A stretch of 64,000 nucleotides of DNA from Bacteroidota bacterium (GCA_023475265.1 JAMCWE010000162.1:1-64000); one strand, 5' to 3'; shown: positions 52,508 to 62,990, counted from the first letter of the stretch. Translations and numbers: made by a program. Notes: generated by a model not told the origin, from the letters alone.

Positions 52508-53653
52508 TTAATTTTCATCAAGTAAAGCTCTGGCGATTACAATTTTTTGAATCTCGTTTGTGCCTTCATAAATTTCTGTAATTTTAGCATCGCGAAGATA
52601 ACGTTCAACTAAATATTCTCTAACATAACCATATCCGCCATGAATTTGAATTGCTTCAAGAGCACATTCAACTGCAATTTTTGATGAATAGAGTTTTGCC
52701 ATTGCGGCTTCTTTATAATATTTTTTGCCGGCGTCTTTAAGAGCAGCAGCACTTAATGTAAGAAGTTTTGCTGCCTCAACTTTTACAGCCATATCAGAGA
52801 GTTTAAATTGAATTGCTTGAAAGTCAGAAATGTGTTGACCAAATGCTTTTCTTTCTTTAGAATATTTTAGTGCGGCATCAAGACATGCTTCCGCAATTCC
52901 AATTGCTTGAGCAGCAATTCCAATTCTTCCGCCGTTCAAAGTATTCATCGCGAAGTTAAAACCTTTGCCTTCTTCCCAGACTAAATTTTCACCAGGGATT
53001 TTACAATTAGTAAAAGTAAGTGAAGAAGTATCGGAACTTCTAATTCCAAGTTTATCTTCTTTTTTTCCGTAACCAAAACCCGGAGTACCTCTTTCAACTA
53101 CTAAAGTGGAAATACCTTTGTGGCCTTTTGATTTATCAGTTGTTGCCATAACCAATACATAATCGGCACTTTGTCCATTGGTAATCCAATTTTTAATTCC
53201 GTTGAGAACAAAATAACCATCTTCTTTATCAGCAACAGTTTTTTGTTTTGTTGCATCGCTTCCAGCTTCCGGTTCTGAAAGAGCGAAAGCACCAAGCTTT
53301 TCGCCTTTGGCGAGCGGTATAAGATATTTTTCTTTAATGTAAGGTGAGCCATACTTCTCTAATCCATAACAGACTAAAGAATTATTAACGGACATAATCA
53401 CACCGACGCTTGCATCAACTTTAGAAACTTCAATCATTGCAAGAACGTAGCTGATTGTATCTAAACCAGCCCCGCCTAATTCAGGTGGAACCATCATTCC
53501 AAGAAAGCCAAGCTCGCCTAATTTTTTTACGATCCCGGCGGGAAATTCTCCTTTGATATCACGATCAACAGCAGACGGTGCAATTTCTGCTTGAGCAAAT
53601 TCACGCGCTGTATCGCGAATCATTTTCTGTTCTTCTGTAAAATCAAAATTCAT
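52508..53653 (-). CDS. Acyl-CoA dehydrogenase, short/medium-chain type
   Basis: 381 residues, the standard length. FAD core: LGAFALSEPEAGSDA, KNWITNGQSADYVLVMAT, RKAFGQHI, QIHGGYGYVREYLVERYLRDAKITEIYEGTNEIQ (in blocks) with catalytic Glu in IYEGTNEI. Resembles butyryl-CoA dehydrogenase. It is separate from the large beta-oxidation operon, so it has its own control; a 7-5-7 palindrome lies upstream. No ETF genes are next to it. Confidence 0.92.
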   Translation of the reverse strand: MNFDFTEEQKMIRDTAREFAQAEIAPSAVDRDIKGEFPAGIVKKLGELGFLGMMVPPELGGAGLDTISYVLAMIEVSKVDASVGVIMSVNNSLVCYGLEKYGSPYIKEKYLIPLAKGEKLGAFALSEPEAGSDATKQKTVADKEDGYFVLNGIKNWITNGQSADYVLVMATTDKSKGHKGISTLVVERGTPGFGYGKKEDKLGIRSSDTSSLTFTNCKIPGENLVWEEGKGFNFAMNTLNGGRIGIAAQAIGIAEACLDAALKYSKERKAFGQHISDFQAIQFKLSDMAVKVEAAKLLTLSAAALKDAGKKYYKEAAMAKLYSSKIAVECALEAIQIHGGYGYVREYLVERYLRDAKITEIYEGTNEIQKIVIARALLDEN

Positions 53654-53719
53654 ATTACTCCCTTTTAAATAAATTATTATTACTTTTGGTAAAACAATTA
53701 CCGGGAATTAAAAAACATT

Positions 53720-53738
53720 TGTAAACTTGTGGTTTACA
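53720..53738. promoter_or_regulatory. Candidate operator upstream of acyl-CoA dehydrogenase
   Basis: TGTAAAC (53720-53726), five-base spacer, GTTTACA (53732-53738): a perfect 7-5-7 inverted repeat, about 70 bp before the dehydrogenase start. Likely a repressor site; it does not match the palindrome upstream of the large operon. Confidence 0.5.
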
Positions 53739-53865
53739 GCACGAAATTATTACTAAATTTCATATTGAAAATAAGCTAATAATTTTTTTATATCAACAAT
53801 AATAAAAGAAAAATTATCTGCATCACTTTCTATAAAAATCAATTTTTTACAAACGAACTAATTCT

Positions 53866-53873
53866 TATATTTG
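53866..53873 (+). promoter_or_regulatory. Candidate TAnnTTTG promoter of rlmN
   Basis: TATATTTG matches the Bacteroidota -7 consensus, 19 bp before the rlmN start at 53893. The upstream TTTTTTAC may be the -33 part. The predicted leader is short. Confidence 0.5.
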
Positions 53874-53892
53874 CCAAGTAAAAAATCTAAGG

Positions 53893-54984
53893 ATGGAAAT
53901 GGGCGACGAATTAAACACAACAACACAAGAGAAAAAAAAGACTCAACTTAAAGGAATGACCTTAGATGAGTTGAAGAATTTTTTTGCCAGCGTTGGGAAA
54001 CCGCGTTTCAGAGGCGAACAAATTTTTAATTGGATGTACAATCACTTAGTTTCAGATTATGATGATATGTCCAATATTCCAAAAGTTCTTAGGAATGAGC
54101 TTAAGGAAATAACAGAATTAAAAGCATTGGAATATCATTCGTCCGAGGTTTCTCCAATAACCGGAACGAAGAAATATATTTTTGAAACCCCGGATAAATT
54201 AAAGATCGAATCTGTAGTTATCCCAGAAGATAAACGAACAACTCTTTGCATATCAACTCAAGTTGGATGCCCATTGGATTGCGCTTTCTGCGCTACCGGC
54301 GTTATGGGATACAAAAGAAATTTATCCGCCGGAGAAATTTTCGATCAGTATTTGCTGGCAGCAAAAGAGTATGGCAAAGATGTTATCAGCAACATCGTTT
54401 ATATGGGAATGGGCGAACCATTATTAAATTATAATAATACTATCAAATCAGTAAGAATTTTTTCCGAAGAATTAACAACCGGAATCAGCCAAAAAAAAGT
54501 TACGATTTCAACTGCAGGTATTGCACCTAAAATTAGAGAGTTGGCGGAATCTAATTTAAAAATTAAACTTGCTTTTTCGCTTCACTCATGCTTTGAAGAT
54601 ATTCGTTCTAAGATAATGCCGATAAATAATAAATATAGTTTGAAACAAAATATTGAAGCTGTAAAATATTATGCTAAACGTACCGGAATGCGAATTACTT
54701 TTGAATATGTTATGCTAAAAGGAATTAATGACAGAGATGAAGATGCAACAGCTCTTATCGGTCTTTGCAGCGAATTACCATCGAAGGTAAATATTATTCC
54801 TTTTAACTCTTTAAAACATATTCAGCCGACAGGGCTTGCAGCAGAGCTTGAACCGACTCCGATACAAAGAATTGATGAGTTTGTTGATATGCTTAGAGAA
54901 AAGAATATAACCGTAATGATTAGAGATACGCAAGGCGAAGATATAATTGCTGCATGCGGGCAATTAGCTTATAAGTTAAATTAA
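53893..54984 (+). CDS. rlmN: 23S rRNA (adenine2503-C2)-methyltransferase / tRNA methyltransferase
   Basis: 363 residues, a radical SAM enzyme that methylates C2 of A2503 in 23S rRNA and A37 in some tRNAs. N-terminal helical domain (FRGEQIFNWMYNH), cluster motif CPLDCAFCATG near residue 129, and the methyl-transfer Cys near the end (AACGQLAYKL). Start: ATG 53893 preceded by TCTAAGG; a second in-frame ATG is two codons later. Followed after 23 bp by a second RNA methylase gene, so the two form an rRNA/tRNA-modification pair. Confidence 0.94.
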   Translation: MEMGDELNTTTQEKKKTQLKGMTLDELKNFFASVGKPRFRGEQIFNWMYNHLVSDYDDMSNIPKVLRNELKEITELKALEYHSSEVSPITGTKKYIFETPDKLKIESVVIPEDKRTTLCISTQVGCPLDCAFCATGVMGYKRNLSAGEIFDQYLLAAKEYGKDVISNIVYMGMGEPLLNYNNTIKSVRIFSEELTTGISQKKVTISTAGIAPKIRELAESNLKIKLAFSLHSCFEDIRSKIMPINNKYSLKQNIEAVKYYAKRTGMRITFEYVMLKGINDRDEDATALIGLCSELPSKVNIIPFNSLKHIQPTGLAAELEPTPIQRIDEFVDMLREKNITVMIRDTQGEDIIAACGQLAYKLN

Positions 54985-55007
54985 TTTTTTATCTCTTCTT
55001 CTCTTTA

Positions 55008-55568
55008 ATGAAGAAGCTAACACACGATCAGATTGCCGAGAACAGAAGCACCTTAGAAACTATTCACAAAGTTTCTAAGTTACCTGTTTATGTTTTACTT
55101 GACAGCATTCGAAGCAGCTATAATGTTGGTTCAATATTCAGGACTTCTGACGGAGTAATGATTGAAAAACTTTTTCTCGGCGGTTACACACCTCATCCTC
55201 CGAAATCTTCATCATCTTCAGGCAGAAAAGAAATTCTCAAAACAGCACTTGGTTCTACAGAAAGTGTTAAATGGGAATATGTAAAAGATCCTGAAGATGT
55301 AATTCTGAAATTAAAAAAAGATGATGTGAAAATTTGCGCATTGGAGCTTACGAGCAAAAGCAAAAGATATTATGAAACCTGCTCAAAAGATTTTCCTTTG
55401 TGTTTAATTGTTGGGAATGAAATTTCCGGCGTATCTCAAAGTTTAATAGACCTTTGCGATTTTTCAATCGAGATTCCTCAGTTTGGTATCAAACAATCAC
55501 TGAATGTTGCCGTAGCTTATGGTATTGCAATATTTGAATTGAGAAAGATATTTGATCTGAATATTTAG
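55008..55568 (+). CDS. TrmH-family RNA 2'-O-methyltransferase
   Basis: 186 residues, a SPOUT methylase without an N-terminal RNA-binding domain. Motifs: VLLDSIRSSYNVGSIFRTSDG (motif 1), LIVGNEISGVSQ (motif 2) and IPQFGIKQSLNVAVAYGIAIFELRK (in blocks, motif 3). A length near 180 is like small TrmH/TrmL homologues, but the target (tRNA or rRNA) is unclear. Follows rlmN in the same direction. Confidence 0.88.
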   Translation: MKKLTHDQIAENRSTLETIHKVSKLPVYVLLDSIRSSYNVGSIFRTSDGVMIEKLFLGGYTPHPPKSSSSSGRKEILKTALGSTESVKWEYVKDPEDVILKLKKDDVKICALELTSKSKRYYETCSKDFPLCLIVGNEISGVSQSLIDLCDFSIEIPQFGIKQSLNVAVAYGIAIFELRKIFDLNI

Positions 55569-55586
55569 TTGAATGCTGTCATTCAA
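55569..55586. terminator. Hairpin at the junction of convergent genes
   Basis: TTGAATG (55569-55575), CTGT, CATTCAA (55580-55586): a 7-bp stem that overlaps the end of the convergent AlbA-domain gene and follows the TrmH stop directly. A bidirectional terminator candidate; the T-run is weak. Confidence 0.4.
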
Positions 55587-56235
55587 TATTTGTAAAATAT
55601 TCTTCCCCATTATCTTTAATATGAATCCTAAGTAAATTTGCGCGGACAAGTTTAACAAGCGTTCTTGAAGCACGTCTTTCTGAAATATTTACCAAATCGC
55701 TCAAAGCTTTCACCGTAATTATCTCATTCTTGCTGAGATAATCAAACACAGCTTTTTCGTTGGGTCCCACAGAATAATTTTTTAATTGCAGATTATTTGT
55801 CTGCGCTTTTAAGATTCTTATCATTTCCTTACTAGCTTGAACACTTTTATCCTTAACCCGTATAGTGACAATTGCTTTATTAATATCGAAATCATTTATA
55901 TAATCCTGCAGCCTGTGCGGTTTATTTTTTGATTCAGGAATTTCAACAATTACAACTTCCTTACCTTGCATATCCATATATTCAATTTTAATATCCAGCG
56001 GCGGTTCACAATAATTTTTTGCAGCATCCAATATCAATTCGGTTTCGGACTTTTCACTTTCTACTCCAACAATTTCTTTATTGTCATCAATTCCAAATAA
56101 CATAAAACCGCCTTTTGTATTTGCAAAGGCAATCATTTCTCTGGCAATTTTTTCCGGTGAAGAAAATTTTCTTTTAAACTCACAATAATAATTTTCCCCT
56201 CCTTCAATAAGTTCTTTTAACTCAATTCTTTTCAT
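55579..56235 (-). CDS. AlbA_2 (Schlafen-type) DNA-binding domain protein
   Basis: 218 residues from the ATG at 56233-56235, which fits the domain start; an upstream in-frame start adds ten residues. Residues 1-125 are an AlbA_2/divergent-AAA-type domain: YCEFKRKFSSPEKIAREMIAFANTKGGFMLFGIDD (in blocks), typically a nucleic-acid-binding regulator. The C-terminal part (about 165-218) is a winged helix (VFDYLSKNEIITVKALSDLVNISERRASRTLVKLVRANLL in blocks). A transcription regulator is likely; no target is known. Overlaps the GT51 gene by 14 bp. Confidence 0.82.
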   Translation of the reverse strand: MKRIELKELIEGGENYYCEFKRKFSSPEKIAREMIAFANTKGGFMLFGIDDNKEIVGVESEKSETELILDAAKNYCEPPLDIKIEYMDMQGKEVVIVEIPESKNKPHRLQDYINDFDINKAIVTIRVKDKSVQASKEMIRILKAQTNNLQLKNYSVGPNEKAVFDYLSKNEIITVKALSDLVNISERRASRTLVKLVRANLLRIHIKDNGEEYFTNIE

Positions 56236-56983
56236 GTTCTTGATTGGGGAACAAAATAACATCATTTAATCTTGCAAGAGCAATTCCCGCTCTTCGGAGA
56301 ACATATCTTGAGCTTGTATCGGGCTTATGTTCAAGCGGAGATGGAATAACCGCGGCCAGCCTTGCACACTCATTAATTGTAAGTTTTGACGGTAGTTTAT
56401 TAAAATATGTTTCGGAGGCTTCTTTGATACCAAAGATTCCGTCTCCCCATTCAATAATATTAACATAATTTTCGAGAATTGTTTTTTTGGGAATTTCTTT
56501 TTCCATCCTAAATGTAATTAACATTTCCTTAGCTTTTCTAAAAATACTTCGTTCAGTAGTAAGATAAAGATTTTTGGCAAGCTGCATCGTAATTGTACTT
56601 CCGCCGCGGATAATTCTTTTTTTTCGTTTATTTTCCATAAGCGAAGTATTTAATTGTTTCCAGTCAATACCTTTATGAATAAAAAATGCGTCATCCTCCA
56701 ACGAAATAATAGCTTTGAGAAGATTTGGATTTATTTCATTAATATTTATCCAAGATTCTTTCGGATAGAAAACCATATCATGTTCCAATGCCCTCTGTTC
56801 CATTAGAGAAGAAATCCTTTGATGATTATATTCTAATAAAGGGATCTCAAATGAAGGAATTGAAAAATAAAAAAGGAAAAGTAGGTAGAGAAAAAAACTT
56901 TGAAATTTTCTTCTTTTTACAAAAGGTAAAATTTTTTCTAAAAGATTTGCTATTTCACTTTCCGGTAATTGAACAGTAGCCAT
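56222..56983 (-). CDS. mtgA: Monofunctional peptidoglycan glycosyltransferase (GT51)
   Basis: 253 residues. One membrane anchor near residue 28-45 (FFLYLLFLFYFSIP), then the GT51 domain: ISLEDDAFFIHKGID (catalytic Glu), RGGSTITMQLAKNLYL, the second Glu and Lys region RKAKEMLITFRMEKEIPK, and LENYVNIIEWGDGIFGIKEASETYF. No transpeptidase domain follows, hence monofunctional. It polymerises lipid II in the periplasm. It ends with a stretch overlapping the AlbA-domain gene. Follows the TPR lipoprotein after 81 bp. Confidence 0.9.
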   Translation of the reverse strand: MATVQLPESEIANLLEKILPFVKRRKFQSFFLYLLFLFYFSIPSFEIPLLEYNHQRISSLMEQRALEHDMVFYPKESWININEINPNLLKAIISLEDDAFFIHKGIDWKQLNTSLMENKRKKRIIRGGSTITMQLAKNLYLTTERSIFRKAKEMLITFRMEKEIPKKTILENYVNIIEWGDGIFGIKEASETYFNKLPSKLTINECARLAAVIPSPLEHKPDTSSRYVLRRAGIALARLNDVILFPNQEHEKN

Positions 56984-57064
56984 TAATGTCTATAGAAAAT
57001 TTTTGCTGTGAATAAAAATATTTCAAAGTTAGATTGAATATTATAAAGCTAATTTTTTCGAATA

Positions 57065-59401
57065 TCACTCTCTTAATTTTCTTCGAAGACCTTTTCCTCT
57101 TATTCTTATTAATGTGTCAGGACTCGTTTGATTGTTTTTGGTTAGCAAAACATTTTCTTCAGTTTTCGCCTGCTTTGTTTCCTTTGGTAAAACATTTTTT
57201 CCGGGAATATTTGTATCCTTATTTTGATTCACTGAAGATTCATTTGTTAAAGCAGCCAATTTTTCTTTTTTAACAAGAGTAGAATCTGATTTTAATGAAT
57301 CAATCTTTGACTTAGACGCAAGCGCAAGTAATGAATCTTGGGCAGCTTTTTTAATCCTAGCAATTTCTTTTCTATAATAATTTAATTGAGGAAGAACATT
57401 TTGCGCATAAACGGTTTTGGGATACAAATTAGTTAGAGTATCATATACAACAACTGCTGAGTCGTTCTTATTTAATTTATTTGAAAGAATCCAACCGGTT
57501 GCATATAATGCTTGTGCCGCATAAGGCGATTTTGGATGCGTTAAATAAATTTTATAAAAATTTGCAGCTGAAGAATCATATTTCCCATTTAACATTTGGG
57601 CTTCGGCGCTAGAATATAATTTGCTTGCCGGATCGAAATTAAAATCAACAAAAGGTTTTTTTAATTTATCAGCTGCAGCATTTACAATACTTTCATTTTT
57701 AAAATTATCATACACATAATTGAAAATACTATCTGCCTTTACGGTATCGTTTATCGTTAAATAATAGCTGCCCAATGCATAAGTAATGCTGCCCTGGAAG
57801 GAAGTTCCGGCGTAGTTTGTTAAAATATCGGTATAATATTTATATGCCGAGTCAGGCAAATTAAATTCTGTAAATAATAAATTCCCCAAATCAAATTCGG
57901 ATTTGACAAGCTGATATTTTAAAGTATCGATTGGTTGTGTTGGCCTTACTGGCGGCTTTTTTTCTACTACTTGAGTTTGCGGCGCTAAATTTAATTTCAT
58001 ATTAACATCGCCAAGCTTTTCATTTCTTGTTAACAAAGAATCAGCTCTCCTATTGGCTATTGCTAAAGAATCGGCTTTCCTTTTGGCTATATCTAAAGAA
58101 TCAGTTTTACTTTGAGCTGTACCCATAGTATCAATATTGCCAAAAATGTATCCCAGAGAATCTGCTTTTTCTCTTTTCAGTTCCTCTATTTCATTAACAT
58201 AAGCGATAGAATCTTTAATAAAAAGACTAGGGTCTAACGCATAATTATATTCATGCAGGTCGTTATTGTAATTTGAGTAAAGCAGCTTATATTTTTTTAG
58301 AAGCTCGGAGTGTGTTCTTGCTATTGCAATTGAATCTTGAGGAGCAGTAGATATAATTGCCCGGTTAAAATAATAACCAGCGCTATCAAAATTTTTATAT
58401 TCATTTAAAAATATACGGCCAAGCTCCAGGCTTGCTAATCCGGCGCTTGAAGTTCTAGAGTAAGAAGTATCAACAATTATTAGCTGATCAACTGCTTCCT
58501 TCAGCCTATTCATTTTAAATAAAGTCATACCTCTTTGATAAAAAATTTCATCCATTACATCTGAATTTTTTTGTTGCTTGCTCATACTATCAAAAACTTT
58601 TAAAGCTTGATCATTTTGTGCGGTCTCACGAAGTGTTTTACCCAATGCAATTTGTGATTTGAATTCAACATCATAGGTTGGAGAATAAGTTGTAACTTTT
58701 TCAAAAGAATTTATTGCATTTTGCGGATCGTTAATCTTATTGTATAATTTACCTAATTCATATGCAACTTCGGCTTTGATTTTTTCATCATCAGAAACTT
58801 TTAAAAGCTGATTTGAAAAATCAATTGCCCTATTATAATCTTTTTGATAAATATAATATTTAGCTTGTTCAATAAGTGCATCTTGAGCAATTTTATTATC
58901 ATCATTTTTTTGTGCGGTAGCTTGAACACTTTTCAGCATTATCAGACCATTATCATAATCTTTCAATTTTATTTGAGTTTTACCGATCCACAATTGTGTC
59001 TCTAAAATCAAATTACTTTTAGGTTGAGTTGCTATAAGCTCTTCAAATTTTCTTAATGCTTTTTGATAGTTAGCCTGATAATAAAAACTTTTACCCAGCA
59101 TAATGAGCGCGTCATCTACATAACTGCTTTCGGCATGGAATTGAAGTATTTGAGAACACTTTTCAACTACTTTAGCTAATGATGCATTAGCGCTTTGGGG
59201 AAGTGCGATATCTTCGTTTGAGAATAAGTCCCTTTTCTGTTGTTTAATATCATTCTCTGCTTGTTCAAAAAGGCTGGAGGTATCGTAATAAAGATTGAAA
59301 TAAGTTGTGAAGTTTGTCCAAACGCCGCATCCGTAAAGGAAAAGCGTCGAAAGTATTACTATGGAAGTCTTCTTATATATTAAATTAAATTTAATTTGCA
59401 T
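57065..59401 (-). CDS. Large TPR lipoprotein, SprE/PorW-like
   Basis: 778 residues. Lipobox LYGC with Cys25 as the lipidated residue. From about residue 60 to 330 and again 490-640 are TPR-type repeats (e.g. YVDDALIMLGKSFYYQANYQKALRKFEELI in blocks, and AAQALYATGWILSNKLNKNDSAVVVYDTL). A middle linker repeats DSLxIAxRxAD. Charged tail. In size, lipidation and repeat layout it resembles SprE/PorW, an outer-membrane-associated T9SS component; the T9SS-sorted cargo in this window fits. The sequence is not conserved enough to be sure; it could be another TPR lipoprotein. It lies between mtgA and glnB-secA. Confidence 0.65.
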   Translation of the reverse strand: MQIKFNLIYKKTSIVILSTLFLYGCGVWTNFTTYFNLYYDTSSLFEQAENDIKQQKRDLFSNEDIALPQSANASLAKVVEKCSQILQFHAESSYVDDALIMLGKSFYYQANYQKALRKFEELIATQPKSNLILETQLWIGKTQIKLKDYDNGLIMLKSVQATAQKNDDNKIAQDALIEQAKYYIYQKDYNRAIDFSNQLLKVSDDEKIKAEVAYELGKLYNKINDPQNAINSFEKVTTYSPTYDVEFKSQIALGKTLRETAQNDQALKVFDSMSKQQKNSDVMDEIFYQRGMTLFKMNRLKEAVDQLIIVDTSYSRTSSAGLASLELGRIFLNEYKNFDSAGYYFNRAIISTAPQDSIAIARTHSELLKKYKLLYSNYNNDLHEYNYALDPSLFIKDSIAYVNEIEELKREKADSLGYIFGNIDTMGTAQSKTDSLDIAKRKADSLAIANRRADSLLTRNEKLGDVNMKLNLAPQTQVVEKKPPVRPTQPIDTLKYQLVKSEFDLGNLLFTEFNLPDSAYKYYTDILTNYAGTSFQGSITYALGSYYLTINDTVKADSIFNYVYDNFKNESIVNAAADKLKKPFVDFNFDPASKLYSSAEAQMLNGKYDSSAANFYKIYLTHPKSPYAAQALYATGWILSNKLNKNDSAVVVYDTLTNLYPKTVYAQNVLPQLNYYRKEIARIKKAAQDSLLALASKSKIDSLKSDSTLVKKEKLAALTNESSVNQNKDTNIPGKNVLPKETKQAKTEENVLLTKNNQTSPDTLIRIRGKGLRRKLRE

Positions 59402-59446
59402 AAAGGAAGCTATTAAAGATTGTGAATAATTTAAAGGTAAAATATT

Positions 59447-59794
<348 letters not shown>

Positions 59795-59799
59795 TCATT

Positions 59800-62700
59800 T
59801 TATTTGCCATGACAATGTTTATATTTTTTACCGCTTCCACAAGGACAAGGATCATTTCTTCCAACCTTTTCTTCAACTTGAACGGGCTGGACTTTAACAG
59901 CGGTTTCATCTCCTTCGCCAGCTCTTGCGGCTGAAGAAATTCCTATGTTACCAGCATTTTGTTTAACTTCTTTTAACCTTCCCATTGGCTGTCTTTTTCT
60001 CTTTGTTTGAACTTCATCCGGCGCCTGTGGAAAAAATTTGTAGCTGAATGAAACAACTTCATTTCTAATTTGAATGAGCAATTCAGTAAATAATTTGAAT
60101 GCTTCTACTTTATATTCAACAAGCGGATCTTTCTGCCCATAAGCTCTTAAACCGATTCCTTCTTTCAAGTCATCCATTTCACGAAGATGCTCTTTCCATT
60201 TATGATCAATAACGCTGAGCATTGCATACCGCTCTAACCTTGCCATCAATTCAGAACCGAGCATTTCTTCTTTCTTTTTATAAAATGCTTTTGCTGCATC
60301 CAATATTTTGTTAACGATTCCTTCTTTACCAAGAATTTCAAATTCAGTTGGTTCTAATTGAATTTCAACGAGAAGATTATGCATGACTTGTTCTTTGATA
60401 TTATCTACCAAAACATCGTCGAAGTTTGGTTCAACAATTTCATGAACAAAATCTTCCAGCAATTCAAATATTTCACCTTTTAATCGATCACCTTGCAATG
60501 CGCGTTGCCGTCTTGTATAAATAACTTCGCGCTGCTGATTCATTGTGTCGTCATATTCCAAAAGTCTTTTTCTGATCGAGAAATTATTTTCTTCAACTTT
60601 CTTTTGAGCTCTTTCTACCGATTTAGTAATTAAAGGATGTTGAATAACTTCTCCATCTTTAATTCCCATTCTCTGCATCACTGAAGATATTCTATCGCTG
60701 CCAAACAATCTCATTAAATCATCATCAAGAGAAAGGAAAAATTTAGATGTACCGGGATCTCCTTGTCGGCCAGAACGTCCTCTTAACTGCCTATCAATTC
60801 GTCTTGATTCATGACGCTCCGTACCCAAAATGAAAAGTCCGCCTCGGTCAACTACTCCGGCACCAAGTTTTATATCCGTACCACGTCCCGCCATATTGGT
60901 TGCAATTGTTACAGCTCCAACTTCGCCGGCGTGCTGCACAATTTCTGCTTCCCTTTGATGCTGCTTAGCATTTAGAACATTATGAGGAATACTTTTTCTC
61001 TTTAACATTCTGCTGATTGTTTCGGAAACATCAACCGAAGTTGTTCCTACAAGAACCGGGCGACCATCTTTTCGAAGCTGTTCAATTTGATCAATAACAG
61101 CGTTATACTTTTCGCGTTTGGTTTTAAAAATTGCGTCGTCGTCATCGTCCCTAACTATCTGCTTATTGGTTGGTACAACTACAACTTCAAGTTTATAAAT
61201 TTCATAAAACTCGCCTTCTTCAGTTTCAGCAGTACCAGTCATACCGGCAAGTTTTTTGTACATTCTAAAATAATTCTGAAGCGTAATGGTTGCCATTGTC
61301 TGGGTATCTTTTTCAACCTTAACATTTTCTTTGGCTTCAATTGCTTGATGCAAACCATCTGAATATCTTCTACCGGGAAGAACACGGCCTGTAAATTCAT
61401 CAACAATTGCAATTTTGCCGTCTTCCGTTATTACATATTCATCATCCTTTTCAAAAAGTGTATAAGCTTTTAAAAGCTGATGAATCGTGTGAATGCGGTC
61501 GCTGCTTTCGGAATATCTATTATAAAGAACATCTTTCTTTTTGATTTTTTGATCTTCAGTCAGAGTTTCATCGTGTTCAAGCTTGCTGATTTCAGTTCCA
61601 AGATCAGGCAGAACGAAAAAGTCTTTTTCCATTCCGCTTCCTTTAGCAAGTTCTTCACGTCCTTTTTCTGTAATATCTATAGTATTATTCTTTTCATCGA
61701 TTACAAAATAAAGCTCATCATCGATAACAAACATATTCTTAGCTTTTTCCCGAAGGAATTCCATTTCGGTGGACAGCATAAGTTTTTTGTAAGTAGGTTC
61801 GCTAAGAACTTTGGCAAGCTTATTATTTTTTGGCAAACCCCGGTAAGCTCTAAGCAGAAGTATTCCCGCTTGATTTTCATTTCCTTTGCCGTCTGTATTT
61901 AAAAGATCTTCAGCTTCCTGTACTATCTTAGCAACAAAATTTGATTGAAGCCTGTATAGCTTTTCAACCCGCGGTTTCATTTCATCAAATTTTTGATCGT
62001 CTGTTTCAACAGGACCAGAAATAATTAATGGAGTTCTTGCTTCATCGATTAATACTGAGTCAACTTCATCAACTATTGCATAATTATGTTTGCGCTGCAC
62101 CTGAAATTCTTTTTCCACAGCCATATTGTCGCGCAAATAATCAAATCCAAATTCATTATTAGTTCCGTAAGTGATATCACAGTTATAATACTTTTTCCTG
62201 TCTTCGGGATCCATAGTATTAAGAATTACGCCGACGGTTAATCCATGAAATTTATAAATTTCTCCCATCCACTCGCTGTCACGCAAAGCCAAATAATCGT
62301 TAACAGTTACAAGATGAACTCCTCTACCGGTTAAAGCATTTAAATAAATGGGAAGTGTTGCGACTAAAGTTTTTCCTTCACCGGTAGCCATTTCAGCAAT
62401 CTTACCTTGATGAAGTACAATTCCGCCCATTAGCTGAACATCGTAAGGAACCATATCCCAGGTAGTTTTATTCCCGGCAACAGTCCAGCTTTTTCCTACA
62501 AGTCTTTGGCACGTAGCTTTTACAACAGCGAATGCTTCCGGAAGAATCTCATCTAATATTTCTTCATATTTATCATCAAGTTCTTCTTCAAGCTGATCGA
62601 TCTCACCATAAATAATATGCATGTCAATTTCTTCATTCGATTGAAGCTTAGCGCGGGTTTCTTCGATTTTTTGTCTTAATTCGGCTGTATGATTTTGAAT

Positions 62701-62856
62701 TCGTTCTTTAAATTCTTGCGTCTTCCCTTTAAGTTCTTCATCTGTTAAATCTTTTATTTTTTCGTATTCTTCATTTATTTCTTCAACAATTGGCCATAGA
62801 TTCTTAAAATCTTTTGTATGCTTATCACCAAATATCGCTTTAATTAAACTTTTCAT
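59800..62856 (-). CDS. secA: Preprotein translocase ATPase SecA
   Basis: 1018 residues, long for SecA because of the preprotein and helical domain insertions typical of the FCB group. Walker A MATGEGKTLVATLP near residue 155, Walker B region IVDEVDSVLIDEARTPLIISG, GTNNEFGFDYLRDNM, TNMAGRGTDIKLG and the arginine-finger region RQLRGRSGRQGDPG. C-terminal zinc tail NDPCPCGSGKKYKHCHGK. It drives Sec export with SecYEG at the inner membrane, the first step for the T9SS cargo here. Followed by glnB and the TPR lipoprotein in the same direction. Confidence 0.97.
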   Translation of the reverse strand: MKSLIKAIFGDKHTKDFKNLWPIVEEINEEYEKIKDLTDEELKGKTQEFKERIQNHTAELRQKIEETRAKLQSNEEIDMHIIYGEIDQLEEELDDKYEEILDEILPEAFAVVKATCQRLVGKSWTVAGNKTTWDMVPYDVQLMGGIVLHQGKIAEMATGEGKTLVATLPIYLNALTGRGVHLVTVNDYLALRDSEWMGEIYKFHGLTVGVILNTMDPEDRKKYYNCDITYGTNNEFGFDYLRDNMAVEKEFQVQRKHNYAIVDEVDSVLIDEARTPLIISGPVETDDQKFDEMKPRVEKLYRLQSNFVAKIVQEAEDLLNTDGKGNENQAGILLLRAYRGLPKNNKLAKVLSEPTYKKLMLSTEMEFLREKAKNMFVIDDELYFVIDEKNNTIDITEKGREELAKGSGMEKDFFVLPDLGTEISKLEHDETLTEDQKIKKKDVLYNRYSESSDRIHTIHQLLKAYTLFEKDDEYVITEDGKIAIVDEFTGRVLPGRRYSDGLHQAIEAKENVKVEKDTQTMATITLQNYFRMYKKLAGMTGTAETEEGEFYEIYKLEVVVVPTNKQIVRDDDDDAIFKTKREKYNAVIDQIEQLRKDGRPVLVGTTSVDVSETISRMLKRKSIPHNVLNAKQHQREAEIVQHAGEVGAVTIATNMAGRGTDIKLGAGVVDRGGLFILGTERHESRRIDRQLRGRSGRQGDPGTSKFFLSLDDDLMRLFGSDRISSVMQRMGIKDGEVIQHPLITKSVERAQKKVEENNFSIRKRLLEYDDTMNQQREVIYTRRQRALQGDRLKGEIFELLEDFVHEIVEPNFDDVLVDNIKEQVMHNLLVEIQLEPTEFEILGKEGIVNKILDAAKAFYKKKEEMLGSELMARLERYAMLSVIDHKWKEHLREMDDLKEGIGLRAYGQKDPLVEYKVEAFKLFTELLIQIRNEVVSFSYKFFPQAPDEVQTKRKRQPMGRLKEVKQNAGNIGISSAARAGEGDETAVKVQPVQVEEKVGRNDPCPCGSGKKYKHCHGK

Positions 62857-62990
62857 TTAGACTGAATCTCCGTTGGATAAATTGATTTCAAAATTAACCA
62901 TTGATGCCCTGAAATGCAATTTAAGAAGATTGGGACAGTATTCTAATTTTTTATTAGTAAAACTCTAAAAAATGATTAGCTGTTCTGAGC

